Under the pieces are notes generated by a model. That model worked only from the letters and a program-made list of their open reading frames with translations, was not told where the DNA came from and made no database searches. From the NCBI RefSeq assembly GCF_002266435.3, contig NZ_CP029426.2:6044001-6108000 (forward strand): a stretch of 64,000 nt of DNA, in the 5' to 3' direction. The stretch comes from Bradyrhizobium amphicarpaeae (GTDB lineage: Bacteria; Pseudomonadota; Alphaproteobacteria; Rhizobiales; Xanthobacteraceae). Positions 26,817 through 35,944 of the stretch are shown here, piece by piece. Numbering within the stretch: position 1 is the stretch's first letter; each line of letters begins with the position of its first letter. The translations under genes were made by a program, and so were the position numbers.

Positions 26817-26830
26817 TTGTCGCAGCGCAA
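26817..26830 (+). promoter_or_regulatory. NnrR-type box upstream of nirK
   Basis: TTGTCGCAGCGCAA has TTG-N8-CAA spacing and shares the right half CGCAA with the other three boxes. The centre at -41.5 predicts a transcript start about 36 bases before the nirK ATG at 26901, leaving room for the GAAGGA ribosome-binding site. Confidence 0.65.
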
Positions 26831-26900
26831 ACACGCTTTCCCCGATCGGCGCACACTGCATTCCGTCATCAAAACCCTTTCCAGATGAAGGATGCTTCCG

Positions 26901-27998
26901 ATGTTCACCCGCAGAGTCGCGTTGATCGGCGCCGCAGCGACCGCCCTGATGCTGGCGACCCCAGCTGTCGCGGCCGATGACCTCAAGCTGCCGCGCCAGA
27001 AAATCGAGCTGGTCGCTCCGCCCTTCGTGCATGCGCACGAGCAGGCCACCAAGCAAGGCCCCAAGATCATCGAGTTCAAGCTCACGATCGAGGAGAAGAA
27101 GGTCGTCATCGACGAGAAGGGCACCACCTTCCAGGCCATGACCTTCAACGGCTCGATGCCGGGCCCGCTGATGGTGGTGCATGAGGGCGACTACGTCGAA
27201 ACGACGCTGGTCAATCCCGCGACCAACACGATGCCGCACAACATCGACTTCCATTCCGCGACCGGCGCCCTCGGCGGCGGCGCGCTCACGCTGATCAATC
27301 CCGGCGAGCAGGTCGTGCTGCGCTGGAAGGCAACCCGGACCGGCGTGTTCGTCTACCACTGCGCGCCGGGCGGGCCGATGATCCCCTGGCATGTCGTCTC
27401 CGGCATGAACGGCGCCGTTATGGTGCTGCCGCGCGACGGACTGAACGACGGCAAGGGCCACGCGCTGAGATACGACAAGGTCTACTATGTCGGCGAGCAG
27501 GACATGTACGTGCCGCGCGACGAGAAGGGCAACTTCAAGTCCTACGATTCGCCGGGCGAAGCCTTCACCGACACCGAGGAGGTGATGAAGAAGCTCATCC
27601 CCACCCATGTCGTGTTCAACGGCAAGGTCGGCGCGCTCACCGGCAAGAATGCGTTGACCGCCAACGTCGGCGAGAACGTGCTGATCGTGCACTCGCAAGC
27701 CAATCGCGACAGCCGTCCGCACCTGATCGGCGGCCATGGCGACTATGTCTGGGAAACCGGCAAGTTCTCCAATCCGCCGGAGACCGGGCTCGAGACCTGG
27801 TTCATCCGCGGCGGCTCGGCGGGAGCTGCGATGTACAAGTTCCTGCAGCCCGGCATTTACGCCTATGTGACCCATAACCTGATCGAGGCGGCAGATCTCG
27901 GCGCCACCGCGCACTTCAAGGTCGAGGGCAAGTGGGACGACGATCTGATGACACAGGTGAAGGCGCCTGCGGATATCCCGGCTCCCAAGACGAACTAG
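26901..27998 (+). CDS. nirK: Copper-containing nitrite reductase (NO-forming)
   Basis: Periplasmic homotrimeric enzyme reducing nitrite to nitric oxide. The leader [20 protein letters not shown] has an RR pair and Ala cleavage site, so Tat export is likely. Type 1 and type 2 copper ligands are visible: [21 protein letters not shown] and [15 protein letters not shown]; the second cupredoxin domain contains [17 protein letters not shown] and YVTHNLIEA. The start at 26901 has GAAGGA 8 bases upstream; the ATG at 26892 overlaps that site. It lies directly before nirV. Confidence 0.95.
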   Translation: MFTRRVALIGAAATALMLATPAVAADDLKLPRQKIELVAPPFVHAHEQATKQGPKIIEFKLTIEEKKVVIDEKGTTFQAMTFNGSMPGPLMVVHEGDYVETTLVNPATNTMPHNIDFHSATGALGGGALTLINPGEQVVLRWKATRTGVFVYHCAPGGPMIPWHVVSGMNGAVMVLPRDGLNDGKGHALRYDKVYYVGEQDMYVPRDEKGNFKSYDSPGEAFTDTEEVMKKLIPTHVVFNGKVGALTGKNALTANVGENVLIVHSQANRDSRPHLIGGHGDYVWETGKFSNPPETGLETWFIRGGSAGAAMYKFLQPGIYAYVTHNLIEAADLGATAHFKVEGKWDDDLMTQVKAPADIPAPKTN

Positions 27999-28007
27999 CA
28001 AGCCAAG

Positions 28008-28038
28008 GGGCCGGCGATCACCGGCCCCTTCCTCTTTC
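28008..28038 (+). terminator. Rho-independent-type terminator after nirK
   Basis: GGGGCCGGCG pairs with CGCCGGCCCC-like sequence (stem GGGGCCGG/CCGGCCCC around CGATCA), followed by TTCCTCTTT. It lies between nirK and nirV and may attenuate rather than abolish transcription into nirV. Confidence 0.75.
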
Positions 28039-28050
28039 GGGGCGACGACC

Positions 28051-28929
28051 ATGCTGATCGCATTCAAACTGAAACTGGCACTGGCCTGCGCCGCGGGGCT
28101 GGCAGCACCGATCACCGTTGCGCCGCTGGTCGCCGACATGGCGATTCAAGGCACGGCGGCGGAGCCCGCCATCGTCAGAGTGGCGCCGGGCAGTCTGTCA
28201 TATCGCGAGGCCGGCGATTTCACCCGCGCCGGTCGGCAGGCCGAAGCACCACTGCGGGCGATGCAATTCAGCAAGCCGCTGCACATCATGCGCGAGCAGG
28301 TCTCCTCTGCCGATTACCAGCGCTGCGTTCAGGACGGCGCGTGCCGTGCGCTCGATCGGGACGTTGCAATTGCGCCCGATCGCCCCGTCGTCCAGGTCAA
28401 CTGGCACGACGCCGAAGCCTATGCGAGCTGGCTGTCACGCAAGACCGGCCACACCTACCGCTTGCCGAGCGACGCGGAATGGGCATTTGCGGCTGGTTCC
28501 AGATTCAGGGATGACGGCGCCCCGGTTGACGCGGACGATCCCTCGAAGCGCTGGCTTAGTCGTTATGAGCGCGAATCCGAACGCGACCTCTCCGACACCA
28601 TGGCCTATCCGTTCGGCAAGTTCGGCCCGAACGAGCACGGCGTTTCCGACCTCGCCGGCAATGTCTGGGAGTGGACATCGACCTGCTTCGTGCGCTCGCG
28701 CGTCGATGCCGCCGGCAATGCGGGCCGGCCCACCGTGAATTGCGGCGTGCGCGTCGCCGAGGGCGCGCATCGCGCCTATGTCACCGACTTCATCCGGGAC
28801 GCCCGCGCCGGTGGTTGCGCCCAGGGCGTGCCGCCCGCCAATCTCGGCTTCCGCCTGGTGCGCGAGGAGACCTCATGGGTCACCAGCGTGTCGGGACGTT
28901 GGGGCAAGGTGTGGTCGGCGAGGTCGTAG
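28051..28929 (+). CDS. nirV: NirV, formylglycine-generating-enzyme/SUMF1-like protein
   Basis: 292 residues with an N-terminal hydrophobic leader (ALACAAGLAAPITVAPLVADM) and a C-type-lectin/SUMF1 domain: REQVSSADYQRCVQDGACRA, PVVQVNWHDAEAYASWLSRK, YRLPSDAEWAFAAG and VSDLAGNVWEWTSTC. NirV habitually follows nirK; its role is not settled. The start is 13 bases after the nirK terminator. Confidence 0.9.
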   Translation: MLIAFKLKLALACAAGLAAPITVAPLVADMAIQGTAAEPAIVRVAPGSLSYREAGDFTRAGRQAEAPLRAMQFSKPLHIMREQVSSADYQRCVQDGACRALDRDVAIAPDRPVVQVNWHDAEAYASWLSRKTGHTYRLPSDAEWAFAAGSRFRDDGAPVDADDPSKRWLSRYERESERDLSDTMAYPFGKFGPNEHGVSDLAGNVWEWTSTCFVRSRVDAAGNAGRPTVNCGVRVAEGAHRAYVTDFIRDARAGGCAQGVPPANLGFRLVREETSWVTSVSGRWGKVWSARS

Positions 28930-28940
28930 GTCCGCTCCTC

Positions 28941-29027
28941 CGTCATTGCGAGCGCAGCGAAGCAACCCAGAATCTTTCCATCTTGGCAGTCTGGATTGCT
29001 TCGTCGCAAGAGCTCCTCGCAATGACG
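28941..29027. repeat. Palindromic repeat, GTCATTGCGAGCG family, copy 2
   Basis: CGTCATTGCGAG and CTCGCAATGACG form the outer arms, with inner GAAGCAACCCAG / CTGGATTGCTTC. It is the same family as 5057-5135. It lies between the convergent nirV and acetyltransferase genes. Confidence 0.82.
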
Positions 29028-29076
29028 AGATTGAGGCGGCATCCTGCTCCCAACAGTCACCGGGCGCGCGGCATGA

Positions 29077-29712
29077 TCAAATCGTCCGCGCGAACATGCG
29101 AAAGCCGGGCGCGCCGATGATCGCCTCGAAGGCGGAATCGCGCTTTTCCCCGGCAAAGGCAAAGCCCGCCTTGACGTAGGCCCGCTCGGCAGCCTCGTTG
29201 CCGATCAGGAACGAAATCGTCGCCCGCCCAAATCCGGCCGCGCGGCCCTTATCGAGCGCGTGCGCGATCAATGCCTGCACCAGACCACGGCCGCGATGGG
29301 TGGGATCGGTCGCGACGTGCTCGATCATCCAATCGCTCTCGCCGCCCTGAACCCAGCAGGCCCGTGTATAGGCGCCCCGTTGGCGGATGGCGTCCAGCTC
29401 CGTCGTAGAGAGCCCGGTTGCAGCCCCGACTTCCGCGATCGCGCTCCAGGCTGCAGGTCCCGTACCGGCTGCGGGCAGCGCGCACAGCGCCGCCGCCCGC
29501 TCGCCGTCGACCTCGGCGATCAGGAATTGCGAGACGTGCCACATCGACACTGCCTCTGCCACCGCGATGCGTGCGATGAAGTCGCGGCACTGCGCTTCAG
29601 GCCAGCCGAGCGCGACGTCGAACCAGCCACGCGGCCGATAGCCGCGCTGCGATGACAGGATGGTTTGTGCAATGAAATCGGCTTCCTCAGGACGCGCAGA
29701 CCGGATCGTCAT
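29077..29712 (-). CDS. GNAT-family N-acetyltransferase
   Basis: 211 residues. The acetyl-CoA binding motif A is clear (EHVATDPTHRGRGLVQALIA), followed by the B motif (ISFLIGNEAAERAYVKAGFA). The N-terminal half is shorter on recognisable features. The acceptor substrate cannot be predicted. It lies 22 bases downstream of scoB in the same orientation and may be cotranscribed with it. Confidence 0.85.
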   Translation of the reverse strand: MTIRSARPEEADFIAQTILSSQRGYRPRGWFDVALGWPEAQCRDFIARIAVAEAVSMWHVSQFLIAEVDGERAAALCALPAAGTGPAAWSAIAEVGAATGLSTTELDAIRQRGAYTRACWVQGGESDWMIEHVATDPTHRGRGLVQALIAHALDKGRAAGFGRATISFLIGNEAAERAYVKAGFAFAGEKRDSAFEAIIGAPGFRMFARTI

Positions 29713-29734
29713 GCGCGCCCCATCTTCGAAGATC

Positions 29735-30385
29735 TCAGGTGTTCTTCAGCGCGACGCGAAACTCGGCTTCGGTCTTGGCCTTGACCTCGTCGAGCGAGAC
29801 GCCGTCGGCAAGCTCGATCAGGGCCATGCCGCCGTCGCCGTGCTTGTCGATGGTGAAGACGGCGAGATCGGTCACGACCATGTCGACCACGCGTTCGCCG
29901 GTCAGCGGCAGGTTGCACCGCTTCAGCAGCTTGGAGCCGTCCTTGGCCGAATGCTCCATCACCACGACGACGCGCTTGACGCCGGCGACGAGATCCATCG
30001 CGCCACCCATGCCCTTGACCATCTTGCCGGGGATCATCCAGTTGGCGAGGTCGCCGTTCTGGGCCACCTGCATTGCGCCGAGGATGGACAGGTCCATGTG
30101 GCCGCCGCGGATCATGCCGAACGAATCCGCGCTGGAGAAATACGAGGTCGAGGGCAGCTCGCTCACGGTCTGCTTGCCGGCATTGATCAGATCGGCGTCT
30201 TCCTCGCCCTCATAGGGGAACGGTCCCATGCCGAGCATGCCGTTCTCGCTTTGCAGGCTGACATCCACGCCGTCGGGGATGTAGTTCGAGACCAGCGTCG
30301 GGATGCCGATGCCGAGATTGACGTAATAGCCGTCGCGCAGTTCCTTTGCGGCACGCGCGGCCATCTGTTCACGGGTCCAGGCCAT
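29735..30385 (-). CDS. scoB: 3-oxoacid CoA-transferase subunit B
   Basis: 216 residues. The catalytic-Glu motif of class I CoA-transferases is present as [15 protein letters not shown]; the [14 protein letters not shown]-terminus and [18 protein letters not shown] motif are typical of the beta subunit. With ScoA it moves CoA between succinyl-CoA and acetoacetate or a related 3-oxoacid. It overlaps the scoA stop by one base. Confidence 0.93.
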   Translation of the reverse strand: MAWTREQMAARAAKELRDGYYVNLGIGIPTLVSNYIPDGVDVSLQSENGMLGMGPFPYEGEEDADLINAGKQTVSELPSTSYFSSADSFGMIRGGHMDLSILGAMQVAQNGDLANWMIPGKMVKGMGGAMDLVAGVKRVVVVMEHSAKDGSKLLKRCNLPLTGERVVDMVVTDLAVFTIDKHGDGGMALIELADGVSLDEVKAKTEAEFRVALKNT

Positions 30386-31122
30386 TAGATCTCTACTCCA
30401 GTTCCGGCCGCAGCCGCGCTGGTCTGGCGCGGGCGGGTGTTGCGGAATTCGATGCGCTTCTTGGCCTTGCCGACCTCGACGATGCGCTTCACGAAAATGC
30501 CGGGCGTGTGGATATGATCAGGGTTGAGTTCGCCGGCCGGAACCAGATGCTCGACCTCGGCCACCGTGACCCTGGCGGCGGTCGCCATCATCGGGTTGAA
30601 GTTGCGCGCGGTCTTTCGATAGATGAGATTGCCGGCGGTGTCGCCCTTCCAGGCATGCACGATGGCGAGGTCGGCGAACAGGCCGCGCTCCATCAGATAT
30701 TTCTCGCCGTCGAACTCCTTCACTTCCTTGCCTTCGGCGATCAGCGTGCCGACGCCGGTCTTGGTGTAGAAGGCCGGAATGCCGGCGCCGCCGGCGCGGA
30801 TGCGCTCGGCCAGCGTGCCCTGCGGATTGAATTCGAGTTCCAGCTCGCCAGCGAGGAATTGCTGGGCGAACAGCTTGTTCTCCCCGACATAGGACGAGAT
30901 CATCTTCTTGATCTGCCGGGTTTCCAGCAGGCGGCTGAGCCCGATGCCGTCGACGCCGGCATTGTTGGAGACGACCGTCAGACCCTTGACGCCGGACTCA
31001 CGGATCGCATCCGAGAGCTCCTCGGCGATGCCGCAGAGGCCAAAGCCTCCCGACATGATCATCATGTTGTCCTTGAGAACGCCAGCAAGTGCCGACTTGG
31101 CGTCGGGATAGACCTTGTTCAT
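30385..31122 (-). CDS. scoA: 3-oxoacid CoA-transferase subunit A
   Basis: 245 residues with the alpha-subunit glycine motif ([19 protein letters not shown]), [34 protein letters not shown] and [24 protein letters not shown] sequence. It is the first gene of the scoA-scoB unit. The C-terminal tail is enriched in Ala/Thr and not conserved. Confidence 0.93.
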   Translation of the reverse strand: MNKVYPDAKSALAGVLKDNMMIMSGGFGLCGIAEELSDAIRESGVKGLTVVSNNAGVDGIGLSRLLETRQIKKMISSYVGENKLFAQQFLAGELELEFNPQGTLAERIRAGGAGIPAFYTKTGVGTLIAEGKEVKEFDGEKYLMERGLFADLAIVHAWKGDTAGNLIYRKTARNFNPMMATAARVTVAEVEHLVPAGELNPDHIHTPGIFVKRIVEVGKAKKRIEFRNTRPRQTSAAAAGTGVEI

Positions 31123-31397
31123 GCAAATAACCTTCGACTGAACCTTCGGCTTGGAGGCGTCGCGCCCTATTGGCGGCGATTATTAGGCGAAATCCTCCAA
31201 AGCCGTCAATGATACGGGGTTCTCCGCACCGCGCCCGGGTGATAGAAGCTGCCCACACCGTGGGCAGACCCGTCCGCGGCCTTGAAAGCGACAAGAAAAC
31301 CCATCAAGTTGCGGCACTTAACATAACAGGGCTTGGGCGTGGGCACGCAGGTTTCCCGACCCGCCTTCTTTGCTCCAACGACCAACCCGATCAGGAC

Positions 31398-33338
31398 ATG
31401 CCATTGACCATGGCCCAAGGAATGAAGCGCCTCGGGACGCCGATCGCGGCGCTGCTCGGTGTTGCGCTGATCGCCCTGATCGCGACCCCATGGCTCATCA
31501 ACCGCGACGCGCTGCGCAAGGCGGTCGAAGCGCAGATCCGCGACGTCACCGGGCTCGAGCTTAGTGTCGGCGGCGCGATCGACATCTCGGTACTCCCGGC
31601 CAGCTACATCTCCTTCCGAGACGTCGGCCTCAAGGGCGGCGGCACCAGCGATCCCGCGCTCCAGGTCGACGTGCTCACCGCCAATCTGCGGCTGCTGCCG
31701 TTGTTGCTGCAGCGGTTCGAGATCGCCGACCTGACGCTGCTGCGGCCGCGCATCCATGTCAGCCTGAAGCCGGACGGCCAGAGCAACTGGACGCCGTTCA
31801 TCCAGACCATCGCACGCACCATGAAGCCCGGGGCCGAGAACCAGGTCTCGTTCTCCGAAATCCGGATCCAGGACGGCGTGCTCGACTACGAGGACGCCGC
31901 CACGCACGGCACCGAGAAGTTCGAGGACATCGACCTTTCGCTGGCCTGGCCCTCGATCTCGCGCTCCTTTGCCGCGACCGGACAGTTCGACTGGCGCGGC
32001 GAGCGTGTCGACGGCTCGATCAGCTTTTCCGATTTCGTCGCCGCCCTCTCCGGGGATCGCTCGGGGTTGAAGGCGCGTATCGCCAGCGCGCCGCTCAAGC
32101 TCGCGTTCGACGGCAGCGTCGCCAACCGCACCAGCCCGATGATGGAAGGCATGCTGACGGTCGACAGCCCCTCCTTGCGCAACGCGCTGCGCTGGACCGG
32201 GCAGCCGCAGCCCGCCAGCGGCGGTTTCGGCCGCTTTGTGCTGAAGGCGCGCGCCAACGTCGTCGGCGCCTCGATCGCGCTCACCAACGTCAATGTCGAA
32301 CTCGACGGCAACGCCGCCGAGGGCGTCATGACCTACGCCAATAACGGCCGGCAGACGCTGCAGGCGACGCTGGCCGCCGACGCACTCGATTTCACGCCTT
32401 ATATCTCGACCTTCCGCCTGCTCGCGAGCGGCGCGCGGGATTGGAACAGGCAGCTGTTCGATCTCAACGGATTGTCGACGACCGATCTCGACATGCGCCT
32501 GTCGGCGGCCAAGCTGACGGTCGGACCGACCAAGCTCGGCCGCACCGCGATCGGCGCCAATCTGCGCAACGGCACGCTGGCGCTTTCGGTCGGCGAAGCG
32601 CAGGTCTATGGCGGCATCGCCAAGGGCTCGTTCGGCATCGCGCGCTCCGACACCGTCGCCGACATCAAGGCGCAATTCCAGTTCACCGACGTCGATCTCC
32701 AGGCCTGCGCCACCGAACTGTTCGGCCTCAACAAGCTGTCCGGCCGCGGCAACATCAACGTGTCGCTCTTCGCTTCGGGCTCGAGCCCGTTCGGCCTCGT
32801 GCAGTCGCTCGACGGAAGCGCCACCGTGACCGGACATGACGGTGCGATCGCGGGCTTCAACGCAGAGCAGCTGCTGAAGCGGCTGGAGCGGCGGCCGCTG
32901 TCCGGCGGCGGCAATTTCCGCAACGGCTCGACCCCTTACAACAATCTCACCATCGCCGTGAAATTCTCCGACGGCGTCGCAACCGCCGAGGACATCCGCG
33001 TCGAAGGGCCGGCAGCGAAGATCACGCTCACCGGCACCGCCTCGGTGCCGACGCGCGAATACGACATGAAGGGCGTGGCGAGCCTCAACAGCTCGTCGGG
33101 CTTCGAACTGCCATTCGTGGTGCAGGGCCCGTGGGACGATCCCCTGATCTTCCCCGATCCGGAAAGCCTGATCCGCCGCTCGCCGGCCTCCGCGCCGCTG
33201 CTCGACATGCTCAAGGACCGCAAGGGGGGCGACGCCGTGCGCTCCGCGATCGAGCGCATCACCGGCACCGGAAAGCGTCCTCCACCGGCGGAAGCGCCGA
33301 CGGCGGAAAATTCCAAAGAGAACGCCAAGTCCAACTAA
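31398..33338 (+). CDS. AsmA-family protein
   Basis: About 646 residues. An N-terminal membrane anchor (LGTPIAALLGVALIALIATP) is followed by the AsmA repeating beta-groove domain (INRDALRKAVEAQIRDVTGL, LLLQRFEIADLTLLRPRIHV) and the C-terminal AsmA domain (LVQSLDGSATVTGHDGAIAG). AsmA-like proteins bridge inner and outer membranes and are implicated in phospholipid transport. Starts at 31398, 31410 and 31422 are all possible; the ribosome-binding site does not decide. The stop lies in a short tandem repeat (33324-33376). Confidence 0.85.
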   Translation: MPLTMAQGMKRLGTPIAALLGVALIALIATPWLINRDALRKAVEAQIRDVTGLELSVGGAIDISVLPASYISFRDVGLKGGGTSDPALQVDVLTANLRLLPLLLQRFEIADLTLLRPRIHVSLKPDGQSNWTPFIQTIARTMKPGAENQVSFSEIRIQDGVLDYEDAATHGTEKFEDIDLSLAWPSISRSFAATGQFDWRGERVDGSISFSDFVAALSGDRSGLKARIASAPLKLAFDGSVANRTSPMMEGMLTVDSPSLRNALRWTGQPQPASGGFGRFVLKARANVVGASIALTNVNVELDGNAAEGVMTYANNGRQTLQATLAADALDFTPYISTFRLLASGARDWNRQLFDLNGLSTTDLDMRLSAAKLTVGPTKLGRTAIGANLRNGTLALSVGEAQVYGGIAKGSFGIARSDTVADIKAQFQFTDVDLQACATELFGLNKLSGRGNINVSLFASGSSPFGLVQSLDGSATVTGHDGAIAGFNAEQLLKRLERRPLSGGGNFRNGSTPYNNLTIAVKFSDGVATAEDIRVEGPAAKITLTGTASVPTREYDMKGVASLNSSSGFELPFVVQGPWDDPLIFPDPESLIRRSPASAPLLDMLKDRKGGDAVRSAIERITGTGKRPPPAEAPTAENSKENAKSN

Positions 33339-33376
33339 GCCAAGTCCAACTGACAAGTCCAACTGACCGGTCCAAC
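33324..33376 (+). repeat. Short tandem repeat spanning the AsmA-gene stop codon
   Basis: Four imperfect copies of a 13-15-base unit (CCAAGTCCAACTAAG, CCAAGTCCAACTGA, CAAGTCCAACTGA, CCGGTCCAACTCG) run across the stop codon. The first copies supply the C-terminal KSN residues and the stop. Copy number may vary between strains. Confidence 0.7.
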
Positions 33377-33591
33377 TCGGCAAAGTGTCACTCAGGTGAA
33401 GTTCGGCTGAGGACGGCGACTCCCCGGCGCGACCATCGGGAAATGATCCGCCCGAATTGATGCGACGATTGGATCGATGCACGCGTTAAGCATCTACGCC
33501 AGGTCCGACAAGATGCGTTGATTGCGCTACCATCCTGCGCTAGTGTTTTACATGACCGGTTAAAAACACCGGCCGTTTGAGGGAGAAAAAC

Positions 33592-34977
33592 GTGAAATCC
33601 AAGGTTATTGGCGCAGTATCATTGGCGGTCGCTGCGGCCGGGCTGTTTGCAGCCGCTGCACCCGCATTTGCGCAGCAGAAGACGATCACGGTCTGGTGGG
33701 GCAAGGGCTTCTATCGCTCCGAAGACGACGCACTGCTCGAGACGATCAAGAAGTTCGAAGCCAAGACCGGCATCAAGGTCGAATTGTCGCAATACGCGAT
33801 CCAGGACATGATTCCGAAGACGGTCGCCGCGCTCGATGCCGGCACCGTGCCCGATGTCGCCTATTCCGACTCCTATGACGTGCAGGCGCAGGGCAAATGG
33901 GCCTATGAGGGCAAGCTCGAGGATCTCTCCGACGTGATGGAGCCGATCAAGGGCCGGTTCGTGCAGAACACGCTGGATGCGTCGATCCTCTATAACGACG
34001 TCACCAAGAAGAAGGCCTATTACGGCTTCCCGCTGAAGCAGCAGAGCATGCACGTCCAGATCTGGAACGACATGCTGGAGAAAGCCGGCTTCAAGCAGGC
34101 CGATATCCCGAACGACTGGGCGGGCTACTGGACGTTCTGGTGCGACAAGGTGCAGCCCGGCATCCGCAAGGCGACCGGACAGCGCGTTTACGCCGTCGGC
34201 CAGCCGATGGGCGTGGAATCCACCGACGCCTTCCAGTCGTTCTACACCTTCATGGACGCCTATCACGTCAAGCTGGTCGACGACGACGGCAAGCTCACGG
34301 TCGACGACCCCAAGGTTCGCGAGAACCTGATCCACGCCCTGAAGGACTATACCGACACCTACATCAAGGGCTGCACGCCGCCCTCCTCCACGACCTGGAA
34401 GGACCCGGACAACAACGTCGCCTTCCACAACAAGACGATCGTGATGACCCATAACTTCACGATCTCGATCGCGGCGAAGTGGTACGAAGACTCGCAGAAC
34501 CAGGCCCTCACGCCCGAACAGCGCGAGGCCGGCAAGAAAGCCTATGAGCAGGACATCATCACGGCGTCCTTCCCGAAGGCGCCGGATGGTTCGACCATCC
34601 GCTACCGCTCCGACGTCAAGACCGGGCTGGTCTTCACCGCGGCCAAGAACAAGGCCGAGGCCAAGCAGTTCATCAGCTTCCTGCTTCAGGAAGAGAACGT
34701 CCGTCCCTATATCGAGGGCGCGCTCGGCCGCTGGTTCCCGGTGACGAAGGAAAGCCAGGAAAGCCCGTTCTGGCAGGCTGACAAGCACCGCAAGGCCGTC
34801 TACGCGCAGTTCAAGGGCGGCACCGCGGCGTTCGACTTCACCAAGAACTGGAAGTTCACGATCCTCAACAACGAGAACGTGTGGGCAAAGGCGATGAACC
34901 GCGTCGTCAGCGAGAAGGTTCCGGTCGACAAGGCCGTCGACGAACTGATCGCCCGCATCAAGCAGGTCGCGGGTTAA
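33592..34977 (+). CDS. ABC transporter substrate-binding protein, carbohydrate type
   Basis: 461 residues with a Sec signal peptide (SLAVAAAGLFAAAAPAFAQQ). The body starts TITVWWGKGFYRSEDDALLE and fits extracellular solute-binding family 1. The GTG at 33592 has GAGGGAG upstream; a TTG at 33577 lies before that site and is less likely. It is followed by permeases at 35072 and 35941 without an ATPase gene. The substrate is probably a sugar or polyol. Confidence 0.88.
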   Translation: MKSKVIGAVSLAVAAAGLFAAAAPAFAQQKTITVWWGKGFYRSEDDALLETIKKFEAKTGIKVELSQYAIQDMIPKTVAALDAGTVPDVAYSDSYDVQAQGKWAYEGKLEDLSDVMEPIKGRFVQNTLDASILYNDVTKKKAYYGFPLKQQSMHVQIWNDMLEKAGFKQADIPNDWAGYWTFWCDKVQPGIRKATGQRVYAVGQPMGVESTDAFQSFYTFMDAYHVKLVDDDGKLTVDDPKVRENLIHALKDYTDTYIKGCTPPSSTTWKDPDNNVAFHNKTIVMTHNFTISIAAKWYEDSQNQALTPEQREAGKKAYEQDIITASFPKAPDGSTIRYRSDVKTGLVFTAAKNKAEAKQFISFLLQEENVRPYIEGALGRWFPVTKESQESPFWQADKHRKAVYAQFKGGTAAFDFTKNWKFTILNNENVWAKAMNRVVSEKVPVDKAVDELIARIKQVAG

Positions 34978-34987
34978 TTCACCCAGC

Positions 34988-35055
34988 CCTCTCCCCGCCT
35001 TGCGGGGAGAGGTGTTAGAACAACACCGGCCGCGTTTCGCGGCCGGCTTCTCTTT
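34988..35055 (+). terminator. Double hairpin between the binding-protein and permease genes
   Basis: CCTCTCCCCG/CGGGGAGAGG is followed by CCGGCCGCG-TTT-CGCGGCCGG and CTTCTCTTT. The second has intrinsic-terminator form. It sits inside the importer operon, so it probably reduces permease expression relative to the binding protein. Confidence 0.65.
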
Positions 35056-35071
35056 GAAGAGTCCGAAAAGA

Positions 35072-35944
35072 ATGGCGATCACGCTCTCTGGCGATCAGGC
35101 ACTTCCCGGCCCGCCCCTGTCGTCGCGACTGACCCCGGCACAGGTCTGGGGCATCGTGCTTATTGCGCCCTATCTGCTCGTTTTCCTGGCCTTTGTCGTT
35201 TATCCCGTCTGCTACGGGCTCTGGCTGGCGCGCGCCCCGTCGAATTATGTCGCACTCTACAACGACCCGATCTTCGCACGCGCCGCGGTCAACACGCTGA
35301 TTTTCCTGGTCATCGGCATCAACATCAAGATGCTGATCGCGCTGTTCCTGTCCGGCTTCTTCGCCGTGCAGCGCCCCTGGATCAGATGGCTCTCGGTGAT
35401 CTTCATCTTGCCCTGGGCGGTGCCCTCGATCCCGACCATCCTGTCGGTGCGGTTCATGCTCAACCCAGAATGGGGCATGGTGAACCACCTCATCTTCTCC
35501 TTCACGGGCGATGACGGCCCGAACTGGCTGAACGACCCGACCGTGGCGCTGACCATGGCGATCGCCGTGCACATCTGGAAATCGCTGCCGTTCTGGACGC
35601 TGATCCTGATGACCGGCCGGCTTGCGATCGCGCAGGATCTGTTCGAAGCCGCCGAAGTCGACGGCGCGAGTTGGTGGCAGAAATTCCGCTTTATCACCTG
35701 GCCCTCGATGCAGACGCTTTACATCACCTGCACGCTGCTCTCGATGATCTGGACGCTCGGCGACTTCAACAGCGTCTATCTGCTCACCGGCGGCGGCCCG
35801 GCCGACCTCACCCACGTGCTGTCGACCCTCGGCATCCGCTACCTCCGGCTCGACCAGCTCTCGCTGGCGATGGCCTCCATCGTCTGTGCGATACCATTCG
35901 TCCTGCCGCTGATGTACTTCATGATGAAACGGTTGTCGCGATGA
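35072..35944 (+). CDS. ABC transporter permease, MalF/UgpA-type
   Basis: 290 residues with six predicted helices (first: GIVLIAPYLLVFLAFVVYPV) and the EAA loop LFEAAEVDGASWWQKFRFIT. The start at 35072 lies 16 bases after the terminator-like hairpin; an earlier in-frame start at 35000 would run through both hairpins. The stop overlaps the next start by 4 bases (ATGA at 35941). Confidence 0.88.
   Translation: MAITLSGDQALPGPPLSSRLTPAQVWGIVLIAPYLLVFLAFVVYPVCYGLWLARAPSNYVALYNDPIFARAAVNTLIFLVIGINIKMLIALFLSGFFAVQRPWIRWLSVIFILPWAVPSIPTILSVRFMLNPEWGMVNHLIFSFTGDDGPNWLNDPTVALTMAIAVHIWKSLPFWTLILMTGRLAIAQDLFEAAEVDGASWWQKFRFITWPSMQTLYITCTLLSMIWTLGDFNSVYLLTGGGPADLTHVLSTLGIRYLRLDQLSLAMASIVCAIPFVLPLMYFMMKRLSR

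Noticed and set aside
26636..26888. Possible broken small secreted protein before nirK (ATG 26636 with signal-like sequence, then a second frame to 26888)
   Set aside because: The first frame ends after 36 codons and the second starts only with a TTG. Joining them needs a frameshift with no homology to support it, and the region also holds the nirK box and leader.
29028..29076. Possible attachment site or mobile-element boundary near the nirV repeat
   Set aside because: No direct repeats, integrase, transposase or tRNA gene is seen; the region is only the tail of a palindromic repeat.
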